Source: Thioalkalivibrio sp.
GTDB taxonomy: Bacteria > Pseudomonadota > Gammaproteobacteria > Ectothiorhodospirales > Ectothiorhodospiraceae
DNA length: 10,232 bases
Direction: 5' to 3'
NCBI GenBank assembly: GCA_007120575.1
Contig: SKNJ01000052.1
Span: 1 to 10,232 of the forward strand
Both the position numbers and the translations under genes were made by a program. Each line of letters starts with the position of its first letter. Position 1 is the first letter of the stretch. This document shows, piece by piece, positions 1 to 5,346 of the stretch. Under the pieces are notes generated by a model that saw only the letters and a program-made list of their open reading frames with translations, had not been told where the DNA came from and searched no databases.

Positions 1-225
1 GTGGACGTCCAGGTCGGCGAGGGTGACCTCGATCTGGGCGCGCAGTTGCAGCGCGGAGAGCACACTGAAGTCCATCACGTTGGTGGTGTCCTGGACGGTG
101 ACCGCCGTGACCGCCGTGGCCCCGTGCACACCGAGCCGGGTGAAGGTGGTCAGATCGGCTTGCAATCCGGCCCCGCCTCCCGGGTCCGAGCCGGCGATGG
201 TCAGGGCGATGGGGGGATGGGTCAT
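1..225 (-). CDS. thiD: Hydroxymethylpyrimidine/phosphomethylpyrimidine kinase, N-terminal 75 codons (partial)
   Basis: ThiD phosphorylates HMP to HMP-P and then HMP-PP in the pyrimidine branch of thiamine biosynthesis, in the cytoplasm. Only the first 75 residues lie in the window; the gene continues beyond base 1. The visible part starts MTHPPIALTIAGSDPGGGAG and continues with the ribokinase-fold pattern typical of ThiD: the glycine-rich IAGSDPGGGAGLQAD segment at about residues 9-24, then GVHGATAVTAVTVQDT at about 33-48. The ATG is at 225-223 and is preceded by GGGAG with 8 bases of spacing. The gene is divergent from the 150-aa hypothetical gene and shares a 117-bp intergenic region with it. 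A ThiD-ThiE fusion cannot be excluded because the C-terminus is missing. Confidence 0.93.
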   Translation of the reverse strand, partial: MTHPPIALTIAGSDPGGGAGLQADLTTFTRLGVHGATAVTAVTVQDTTNVMDFSVLSALQLRAQIEVTLADLDVH

Positions 226-256
226 GCGCTCGGCTCCCGGTGGGTTGCGTCGTTTC

Positions 257-285
257 TTGCGGCGGGCGCGGGGTTTGCCTATGGT
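257..285 (+). promoter_or_regulatory. Putative sigma-70 promoter for the 150-aa hypothetical gene
   Basis: TTGCGG (257-262) and TATGGT (280-285) are separated by 17 bp in the thiD/hypothetical intergenic region. The spacing is ideal and the layout matches the promoter ahead of the Sel1 gene. Transcription would start near 292, about 50 bases before the ATG at 343. This is a motif match only. Confidence 0.45.
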
Positions 286-342
286 TGCGCGCGCCCCGGC
301 CCCCGGGGGAATCTCCACCCGATAGCTGGGAGTGTACGCAGC

Positions 343-795
343 ATGAGCACCAGGATTGAAGTCGAGAGGCTCCGGCCACTGGCCGAGGCCGCGCGGGGCA
401 ATGGCGCCCTGAGCCCGGAGGCGGACACCGCCCTGGGCCTGCTGGAGCAGGAACTGAACGCGATCGCGGAGGCCCTGCGCCTGGAGTATGTCGGCCCCGG
501 GGTGGGCATGGCGGACATGGACGCCGAGCATGTCTACCGCCTGGTCATCCGGGAACACGAGCACAATGTCGCGCAGCGCGGCTGGGGCGTAATGGTTTGC
601 GATGCCCTGCCCAATTGCGACTACCGCGCGATGTGGCCACTGACCGGGGTCGGGCGCCTGCGTCGCAGGCAGGTTGTGGCCGCCCTGCCGGAGTTGCTGC
701 GTGGCTACCGCGAGGCGATCGTCGGGGGAGGGCGCGAGGATACCCCGGCGGCCCAGCGCCTGGTGGCCATCGAGGGATTGTTCGCCAGGGATTGA
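343..795 (+). CDS. Conserved-looking hypothetical protein, 150 aa
   Basis: I do not recognise this family. The ATG at 343 is preceded by GGGAG (328-332), 10 bases upstream. The reading frame is open back to base 1, but the ATG fits the proposed promoter and ribosome-binding site, and the upstream frame overlaps thiD. The 150-residue product has no signal peptide or membrane segment, so it is probably cytoplasmic. The N-terminal half (about residues 1-50) is rich in Leu, Ala and Glu and probably helical. The middle holds a GPGVGMADMDAEHVYRLV stretch and an acidic/His segment (REHEHN). Next comes a more conserved-looking core, GWGVMVCDALPNCDYRAMWP, with the only two cysteines. The C-terminal part again looks helical. 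It lies 82 bp upstream of rimI on the same strand and could be cotranscribed with it. No function is assigned. Confidence 0.72.
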   Translation: MSTRIEVERLRPLAEAARGNGALSPEADTALGLLEQELNAIAEALRLEYVGPGVGMADMDAEHVYRLVIREHEHNVAQRGWGVMVCDALPNCDYRAMWPLTGVGRLRRRQVVAALPELLRGYREAIVGGGREDTPAAQRLVAIEGLFARD

Positions 796-877
796 CTCGC
801 ACCTGCCCGGCCGGGGAACCTGAGGTCGCCCGCCGGGCTCGAAGGCCTGATCGTTTCCCGTGGGAGTTGCCGTCGCC

Positions 878-1369
878 ATGAGTGCCGAGCCGCATACCCA
901 GCCCGTCATGCGCCGCATGCAGGTCGCAGACATCGAGCGCGTGATGGGGGTCGAGCGCGCGACCTATGACTATCCGTGGACCACGCGGATCTTCGAGGAC
1001 TGTATCCGCGTCGGCTACGACTGCTGGGTGCTGGAGGCGGACGGGCGCCAGGTCGGCCACGCGGTGCTGACCGTGGCAGCGGGCGAGGCGCATTTGCTCA
1101 ACCTGTCGGTGGATCCGCGTTGGCAGGGCCACGGTCTCGGGCGCTATCTGCTCCAGCGGCTGTTCGGCTTTGCCTGCGAGCAGGGCGCGGAGGCCCTGTT
1201 CCTGGAGGTGCGGCCGTCGAACACGGTGGCACTGGCGCTCTATCGCTCCGAGGGTTTCCAGCATATCGGTACGCGCCCGCGTTATTACCCCTTGCCCAGC
1301 GGCCGCGAGGACGCCTGGGTGTTCAAACGTCCCTGCGGCGGCGCTCCGGTCCCGGAAGCACTCTCCTGA
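878..1369 (+). CDS. rimI: Ribosomal protein bS18 alanine N-acetyltransferase (GNAT family)
   Basis: RimI acetylates the N-terminal alanine of ribosomal protein S18 using acetyl-CoA. The 163-residue product is one GNAT domain with a short N-terminal extension relative to E. coli RimI (148 aa). The acetyl-CoA pyrophosphate loop is visible as RWQGHGLGRYLLQRL (about residues 81-95). The RimI-specific C-terminal segments are FLEVRPSNTVALALYRSEGF (about 108-127) and RYYPLPSGREDAWVF (about 135-149). Glu110 and Tyr122 align with E. coli Glu103 and Tyr115, the catalytic base and acid described for that enzyme. I chose the ATG at 878, with GGGAG (862-866) 11 bases upstream. A GTG at 860 and an ATG at 908 (MRRMQVADIERV) are also possible; the latter fits the usual family length better. 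The gene is not next to tsaB, its common neighbour elsewhere. Confidence 0.92.
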   Translation: MSAEPHTQPVMRRMQVADIERVMGVERATYDYPWTTRIFEDCIRVGYDCWVLEADGRQVGHAVLTVAAGEAHLLNLSVDPRWQGHGLGRYLLQRLFGFACEQGAEALFLEVRPSNTVALALYRSEGFQHIGTRPRYYPLPSGREDAWVFKRPCGGAPVPEALS

Positions 1370-1378
1370 GGCGGGTTG

Positions 1379-1398
1379 GGGACGCATTTGCGCGTCCC
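1379..1398 (+). terminator. Stem-loop after rimI, possible terminator
   Basis: GGGACGC (1379-1385) pairs with GCGTCCC (1392-1398) around a 6-base loop, 9 bp after the rimI stop. No clear T-tract follows, so intrinsic termination is uncertain; it may instead stabilise the mRNA 3' end. It sits just before the promoter of the next gene. Confidence 0.4.
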
Positions 1399-1422
1399 GG
1401 TTCACGTCTCGCGCCTTCGCTT

Positions 1423-1451
1423 TTGCGCGCGGACCGGGGCGGGCCTATGAT
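1423..1451 (+). promoter_or_regulatory. Putative sigma-70 promoter of the Sel1-repeat gene
   Basis: TTGCGC (1423-1428) and TATGAT (1446-1451) are separated by exactly 17 bp. The predicted start of transcription near 1458 lies after an in-frame ATG at 1454. This supports the downstream ATG at 1484, which has its own Shine-Dalgarno sequence, as the true start. Confidence 0.55.
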
Positions 1452-1483
1452 CGATGAGTCCCCGCCGTGATGAGGTTGCCCCG

Positions 1484-2278
1484 ATGCGTGTCCTTTCGAC
1501 TGTCCTGTGTTCCGCTTTCCTGCTGGCTCCGCTGACGATCGGCACGCTCCAGGCCGGTGACTACGGTTACGACGAGGTCGAACGCCAGCAGGAACTGCTG
1601 GGCGTCTGGTACGAGGTGCGCGAGGCCAATGCCGAGCGGGGTGACACCCAGGCGATGTTCGATGCCGGCATGGCCAACTACGTCGGGCGTGGCACTCCGG
1701 TCGATCATGCCGCGGCCGCGCACTGGTTCCAGCGCGCGGCGGGCGACGACGAGCCCCGCTCGCATTACTACCTGGGCTACATGTACGCGGTGGGCGAGGG
1801 TGTGGCCGTCGATCCCGAGCGCAGCCTGGAACACTACACCCGGGCCGCCGAGCTCGGCCACGCCGAGGCCCAGTACTGGATTGGCAGCCGGTTTACCGGA
1901 GGCGCGCAGCGCGACGACACGGCTGCCTTGCAATGGCTGACCCGTGCTGCCGAACAGGGGGTGCCCGAGGCCCAGTACTCGACGGGTTACTTCCACGAGC
2001 ACGGCCGGGCAACGCCGAGGGATGCGGCGCGCGCCGCCGAATGGTATTCGAAGGCCGCGCAGCAGGGGCACCGCAGCGCGCAGATCGGTATGGGCCGGTT
2101 GCATCAGAGCGGACGTGGCGTGCCGCGTGACCGGGTGCAGGCCTATGTCTGGTTCAGTCGCGCGGGTGACGAGGAACGAATCCGCAGCCTCCAGGCACAG
2201 TTGACGCGTCGCGACCTGAACACCGCCGAAACCCGGCTGCGCGAGGAGCCCGGCCTGCGCGCCGCTGCTGCCCGTTGA
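1484..2278 (+). CDS. Secreted Sel1-like repeat protein (TPR-like solenoid)
   Basis: This 264-residue protein has a Sec signal peptide: MRV, a hydrophobic core (LSTVLCSAFLLAPLTIG) and a probable cleavage after LQA at about residue 24. The mature part is built from about five Sel1-like repeats of roughly 36 residues (near 55-90, 91-126, 127-161, 162-197 and 198-232). They show the typical pattern AxxxLGxxYxxGxGVxxDxxxAxxWxxxAAxxG, for example YYLGYMYAVGEGVAVD and AYVWFSRA. Sel1 solenoids bind protein partners and are common in envelope and regulatory proteins; nothing here identifies the partner. The start at 1484 is chosen because GAGG (1472-1475) lies 8 bases upstream and the promoter's predicted start site excludes the ATG at 1454. 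It appears to be a single-gene unit, with its own promoter and hairpins on both sides. The last 30 residues are charged and non-repetitive. Confidence 0.88.
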   Translation: MRVLSTVLCSAFLLAPLTIGTLQAGDYGYDEVERQQELLGVWYEVREANAERGDTQAMFDAGMANYVGRGTPVDHAAAAHWFQRAAGDDEPRSHYYLGYMYAVGEGVAVDPERSLEHYTRAAELGHAEAQYWIGSRFTGGAQRDDTAALQWLTRAAEQGVPEAQYSTGYFHEHGRATPRDAARAAEWYSKAAQQGHRSAQIGMGRLHQSGRGVPRDRVQAYVWFSRAGDEERIRSLQAQLTRRDLNTAETRLREEPGLRAAAAR

Positions 2279-2285
2279 CCACCCG

Positions 2286-2309
2286 GGGCCGCGGTGTCCC
2301 GCGGTGCCC
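2286..2309 (+). terminator. Strong GC hairpin after the Sel1 gene, candidate terminator
   Basis: CCGCGG (2289-2294) pairs with CCGCGG (2299-2304) around TGTC, extended by GGG (2286-2288) with CCC (2307-2309) past a two-base bulge. It starts 7 bp after the Sel1 stop. No T-tract follows, so it could be a 3'-end stabiliser rather than an intrinsic terminator. Confidence 0.4.
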
Positions 2310-2320
2310 GATCGGTCACT

Positions 2321-2344
2321 GTAGGGGCGCGCCTCGCGCGCGAA
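2321..2344. repeat. REP-like element with GTAG head and GC palindrome
   Basis: A GTAG tetranucleotide (2321-2324) is followed by GCGCGC (2327-2332), a CTC loop and GCGCGC (2336-2341), then GAA. A GTAG next to a compact GC hairpin is the layout of REP elements mobilised by RAYT (TnpA-REP) transposases. Only one copy is visible here, so the assignment rests on form alone. Confidence 0.4.
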
Positions 2345-2466
2345 GCGCCTGCCCGCGCCGGGGATGAGTCCGACACCGTTTCGTCGGCAGGGCTGGCTCC
2401 TGCCGGGAGCGGCGTACGCCCGGTTCGCGTTAAACTAGGCGGTTTACCGAACTGGCGAATCCCCTG
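2345..2466. other. sel1-prfC intergenic segment with further hairpins
   Basis: CGGCAGG (2385-2391) pairs with CCTGCCG (2399-2405) around a 7-base loop, followed by the perfect palindrome GGCGTACGCC (2411-2420). TAAACT (2431-2436) is the best -10 candidate for prfC, but no convincing -35 lies 16-18 bp upstream. No strong Shine-Dalgarno sequence precedes the prfC ATG at 2467. Confidence 0.35.
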
Positions 2467-4059
2467 ATGTCCTTTCTCGAGGAAACCGCCCGGCGCCGGA
2501 CCTTCGCGATCATCTCGCACCCGGATGCGGGCAAGACCACCATGACCGAAAAGCTCCTGCTGTACGGCGGCGCGATCCAGCTCGCCGGTACGGTCAAGGG
2601 GCGCAAGTCGTCGCGCCATGCGACCTCCGACTGGATGGAGATGGAGAAGACGCGCGGCATCTCGGTGACCTCCTCGGTGATGCAGTACCCCTACAAGGGG
2701 CGCATCGTGAACCTGCTGGATACCCCGGGGCACGCCGATTTCTCCGAGGATACCTACCGTACCCTGACCGCAGTCGACTCCGCGCTGATGGTGATCGACG
2801 CGGCCAAGGGTGTGGAGGAACGCACCATCAAGCTGATGGAGGTCTGCCGGCTGCGTGATACGCCGATCATGACCTTTGTCAACAAGATGGACCGCGAGGG
2901 GCGCGACTCGATCGAACTGCTCGACGAGGTCGAGGAGGTGCTGAAGATCCAGTGCGCCCCGGTGACCTGGCCGATCGGGAGCGGCAAGCGTTTCCGGGGC
3001 GTGTATCACCTGCGGCGCGACGCGGTGCACCTGTATGACCCCGAGGAAGGCGGGAAGAAGTCCACCGGCGAGATCGTCGAGGGACTGGGCAACCCGCGCC
3101 TGGACGAACTGCTGGGGCCGCAGGCCGACGAACTGCGCGAGGAACTGGAACTGGTCCAGGGCGCGTCGCACGAGTTCGACCAGCAGGCCTATCTCCGCGG
3201 TGAGCAGACCCCGGTGTTCTTCGGCTCCGCGATTAACAACTTCGGGATCGAGGAACTGCTGGACGATTTCGTCGAATATGCCCCGGCGCCACTGCCGCGG
3301 CCGGCGCATACGCGCACCGTCGACCCCACCGAGGAGAAGTTCACCGGCTTCGTGTTCAAGATCCAGGCCAACATGGATCCGAACCACCGTGACCGCATTG
3401 CGTTCATGCGCATCTGCTCCGGGACCTTCGACAAGGGCGCGAAGCTGCGCCACGTGCGCATCGGGCGCGATGTGAAGATCCCGGATGCGCTGACCTTCAT
3501 GGCCTCCGATCGCGAGCATGTCGAGACCGCCTATCCCGGCGACATCATCGGCGTGCACAACCACGGGACGATCCGCATCGGCGATACCTTTACCGAGGGC
3601 GAGAACCTGACCTTTACGGGGATCCCGAACTTCGCGCCCGAGCTGTTCCGGCGCGCGCAACTGAAGGATCCGCTGAAGATGAAGCAGCTCGCCAAGGGGC
3701 TGCAGGAACTGTGCGAGGAGGGCGCAACCCAGCTCTATCGGCCGCTGACCAGCAACGACCTGATCCTGGGAGCGGTCGGCGTGCTGCAGTTCGAAGTGGT
3801 GGCGGAGCGGCTGCGCACCGAGTACAAGGTAGAGGCAAAGTTCGAGAACGTGAACGTGCAGACCGCGCGCTGGATTGAATCCGACGATCCGAAAAAACTC
3901 GAAGAATTTAAACAGAAGGCGGCCGACAACCTGGCGATCGATCATGGTGGCGACCTGGTCTACATCGCGCCGACCCGGGTGAACCTGCAGATGGCGCAGG
4001 AAAAATGGCCGGAGATCCGCTTCGAGGCCACGCGCGAACACGGCCAGTCGACAGCTTAG
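2467..4059 (+). CDS. prfC: Peptide chain release factor 3 (RF3), translational GTPase
   Basis: RF3 is a class II release factor that uses GTP to remove RF1 or RF2 from the ribosome after peptide release. The 530-residue product matches the usual family length (about 526-530). The G domain is complete: the P-loop HPDAGKTT at residues 18-25, switch I with RGIS at 63-66, DTPGH at 85-89 and NKMD at 139-142. The RF3-diagnostic N-terminus [27 protein letters not shown] distinguishes it from EF-G. The barrel domain II follows from about residue 280 ([19 protein letters not shown]), and domain III includes [16 protein letters not shown]. The ATG at 2467 is at the family start position although its ribosome-binding site is weak. 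It appears monocistronic, with repeat-rich gaps on both sides. prfC is usually non-essential and is found scattered through gammaproteobacterial genomes. Confidence 0.97.
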   Translation: MSFLEETARRRTFAIISHPDAGKTTMTEKLLLYGGAIQLAGTVKGRKSSRHATSDWMEMEKTRGISVTSSVMQYPYKGRIVNLLDTPGHADFSEDTYRTLTAVDSALMVIDAAKGVEERTIKLMEVCRLRDTPIMTFVNKMDREGRDSIELLDEVEEVLKIQCAPVTWPIGSGKRFRGVYHLRRDAVHLYDPEEGGKKSTGEIVEGLGNPRLDELLGPQADELREELELVQGASHEFDQQAYLRGEQTPVFFGSAINNFGIEELLDDFVEYAPAPLPRPAHTRTVDPTEEKFTGFVFKIQANMDPNHRDRIAFMRICSGTFDKGAKLRHVRIGRDVKIPDALTFMASDREHVETAYPGDIIGVHNHGTIRIGDTFTEGENLTFTGIPNFAPELFRRAQLKDPLKMKQLAKGLQELCEEGATQLYRPLTSNDLILGAVGVLQFEVVAERLRTEYKVEAKFENVNVQTARWIESDDPKKLEEFKQKAADNLAIDHGGDLVYIAPTRVNLQMAQEKWPEIRFEATREHGQSTA

Positions 4060-4103
4060 CGCGAACGTCGCGCACCGTCGTCGCGAGGCGCGCACCCCAA
4101 CCC

Positions 4104-4560
4104 CGTCATCGCGAGGAGCGCAGCGACGTGGCGATCTCCGTGGGCGGCCCCGGCGTTGGCCAGGACGGACGTCGGGGTTCCGTCCGGAGGTTGCCACGGC
4201 CCCTTGCGGGGCCTCGCAACGACGGGGTTGCGAGCACCGTTATCGCGAGGAGCGCAGCGACGTGGCGATCTCCGCGGGCGGCCCCGGCGTTGGCCAGGAC
4301 GGACGGGGGTTCCGCCCGGAGGTTGCCACGGCCCCTGCGGGGCCTCGCAATGACGGGGTTGCGAGCACCGTCATCGCGAGGAGCGCAGCGACGTGGCGAT
4401 CTCCGTGGACGGCCCCGGCGTTGGCCAGGACGGACGTCGGGGTTCCGTCCGGAGGTTGCCACGGCCCCTTGCGGGGCCTCGCAACGACGGGGTTGCGAGC
4501 ACCGTCATCGCGAGGAGCGCAGCGACGCGGCGATCTCTGTGGGCGGCCCCGACGCGGGGT
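4104..4560. repeat. Tandem array of 131-134-bp hairpin-pair repeats (three full units plus a truncated fourth)
   Basis: This fills most of the 544-bp gene-free stretch between prfC and the lipoprotein gene. Units begin with CGTCATCGCGAGG or a one-base variant at 4104, 4238, 4369 and 4503, so the spacing is 134, 131 and 134 bp. The fourth unit breaks off around 4550. A degenerate head, CGTCGTCGCGAGG (4076-4088), precedes the first. Each unit contains a left module (4104-4140 in unit 1), a 7-bp stem GGACGGA/TCCGTCC (4163-4169 with 4179-4185) and a right module (4186-4225). The right module is an inverted, diverged copy of the left. Units 1 and 3 differ by one base; unit 2 has 3 bases fewer and several substitutions. 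Long open frames cross the array on both strands, but they follow the repeat period and look non-coding. The family resembles the intergenic repeats starting GTCATTGCGAGG found in many bacteria. Confidence 0.9.
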
Positions 4561-4576
4561 CGGGCCATACCGGCCC
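4545..4576 (+). promoter_or_regulatory. Two overlapping, mutually exclusive hairpins upstream of the lipoprotein-arfB genes
   Basis: GGCCC plus GAC (4545-4553, with one bulged C) can pair with GTC and GGGCC (4559-4566). The same GGGCC (4562-4566) can instead pair with GGCCC (4572-4576) around ATACC. The pair lies 25-60 bases before the start codon at 4604. It may be repeat debris, a terminator for readthrough from prfC, or a leader that can switch between folds; the sequence does not decide. Confidence 0.3.
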
Positions 4577-4603
4577 AGGACTGCGACACTGGAGGGTGAC
4601 ATG

Positions 4604-4915
4604 ATGTGGAGCTTGCAAACCATCCGGCTGCTGGCCGCCTTGGTGCTGGCGCTGGCCATCAGTGGCTGCTCGCTGCAGTCCAACGGTACGCCGGCCGACG
4701 AACCCGAACCGCGCCCCGGCAAGGTGGAACAGATGGACCCCTTCCTGAGTTTTGTCGAGGCGCACCCGACCCCGGAGGAATTCCGGCGGGTTTACCCGGA
4801 CGTGACCCTGGTACTGCCGGGCGACATCGTCACCCAGGAGTACCGTACCGATCGCTCGCGGTTCTTCGCGGAACTGGACGACGAAGGCCGTATCCGGGGC
4901 GGCGAATTCCGCTGA
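4604..4915 (+). CDS. Small lipoprotein, resembling the I78 peptidase-inhibitor family
   Basis: This 103-residue protein has a lipoprotein signal peptide: an Arg at position 8, a hydrophobic run (LLAALVLALA) and the lipobox ISGC with the modified Cys at residue 22. The residue after Cys is Ser, which normally favours sorting to the outer membrane. The C-terminal segment, LVLPGDIVTQEYRTDRSRFF and then AELDDEGRIRGGEF, has the pattern of I78 family inhibitors (PGDxVTxDYRxDRLxVxLDxxGxI). It lacks the Cys usual near the end of that family, so this is a tentative likeness. ATGs occur at 4601 and 4604; GGAGGG (4591-4596) is spaced 4 and 7 bases from them, so 4604 is preferred. The stop lies 5 bp before arfB, implying cotranscription. 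No convincing promoter is seen; the repeat array is directly upstream. Confidence 0.82.
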   Translation: MWSLQTIRLLAALVLALAISGCSLQSNGTPADEPEPRPGKVEQMDPFLSFVEAHPTPEEFRRVYPDVTLVLPGDIVTQEYRTDRSRFFAELDDEGRIRGGEFR

Positions 4916-4920
4916 ACGAC

Positions 4921-5337
4921 ATGCTGCGTATCTCCGACAATGTGGAGATCCCGGAGTCGGAGATCGAACTGAGCCCGATCCGGGCGCAGGGCGCGGGCGG
5001 TCAGAACGTCAACAAGGTTGCCTCGGCGATCCACCTGCGCTTCGATATCCGCACCTCCAGCCTCCCGGACTTCTACAAGCAGCGCCTGTTGCGGCGCCGC
5101 GACCAGCGCATCACCCGCGACGGGGTGGTAGTGATCAAGGCGCAGCAGTACCGCACGCAGGAGGCCAATCGCGAGGATGCGCTGGAACGCCTTGTAGAAC
5201 TGATCCGCGAGGCCGGGCAGCCAGTCAAGAAGCGCAAGCCGACCCGACCGAGCCGCGCGTCCAGGCTGCGGCGCCTGGAGACCAAGATCCGGCGCGGGCG
5301 CAAGAAGTCCCTGCGCGGCCGCGTCGACCCGGACTGA
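4921..5337 (+). CDS. arfB: Alternative ribosome-rescue factor B, codon-independent peptidyl-tRNA hydrolase
   Basis: ArfB (YaeJ) rescues ribosomes stalled at the 3' end of mRNAs that lack a stop codon, by hydrolysing the peptidyl-tRNA. The 138-residue product is close to E. coli YaeJ (140 aa). It has the release-factor catalytic domain with GGQ at residues 26-28 inside IRAQGAGGQNVNKVASAIHL, aligned to the essential Gly27-Gln28 of YaeJ. A basic C-terminal tail follows (about residues 102-135: VKKRKPTRPSRASRLRRLE, then KIRRGRKKSLRGR); in the family this inserts into the empty mRNA entry channel. The ATG at 4921 starts 5 bp after the lipoprotein stop without a clear Shine-Dalgarno sequence, so translational coupling is likely. 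It converges on the ABC transporter gene with 9 bp between the stop codons. A full-length RF1 or RF2 is excluded by the short length and absence of codon-recognition domains. Confidence 0.95.
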   Translation: MLRISDNVEIPESEIELSPIRAQGAGGQNVNKVASAIHLRFDIRTSSLPDFYKQRLLRRRDQRITRDGVVVIKAQQYRTQEANREDALERLVELIREAGQPVKKRKPTRPSRASRLRRLETKIRRGRKKSLRGRVDPD

Positions 5338-5346
5338 GGGAGTCGG

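Noticed and set aside
545..1405. 286-codon minus-strand frame opposite the hypothetical gene and rimI
   Set aside because: No domain and no plausible start context; lies opposite convincing rimI coding sequence.
1454..1483. Upstream ATG at 1454 as the Sel1 gene start
   Set aside because: It lies before the transcription start predicted from the promoter at 1423-1451 and would put ten charged residues before the signal peptide; the ATG at 1484 has a good Shine-Dalgarno sequence.
2143..4197. 684-codon open frame on the minus strand opposite prfC
   Set aside because: It mirrors prfC almost exactly, encodes a His/Leu/Arg-rich low-complexity protein without a recognisable domain, and is expected from third-position GC bias opposite a GC-rich gene.
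4104..4560. CRISPR array
   Set aside because: The whole 134-bp unit is repeated including its middle, so there are no unique spacers, and no cas genes are near.
4005..4604. Open frames across the repeat array on both strands that would encode repetitive proteins
   Set aside because: Their sequence follows the 131-134-bp DNA period and shifts frame between units (131 is not a multiple of 3); no start signals, and the hairpin structure explains the conservation better.
5338..5346. Shared bidirectional terminator between arfB and the ABC exporter
   Set aside because: The stop codons are 9 bp apart and no stem-loop with T-tract could be drawn across the junction.
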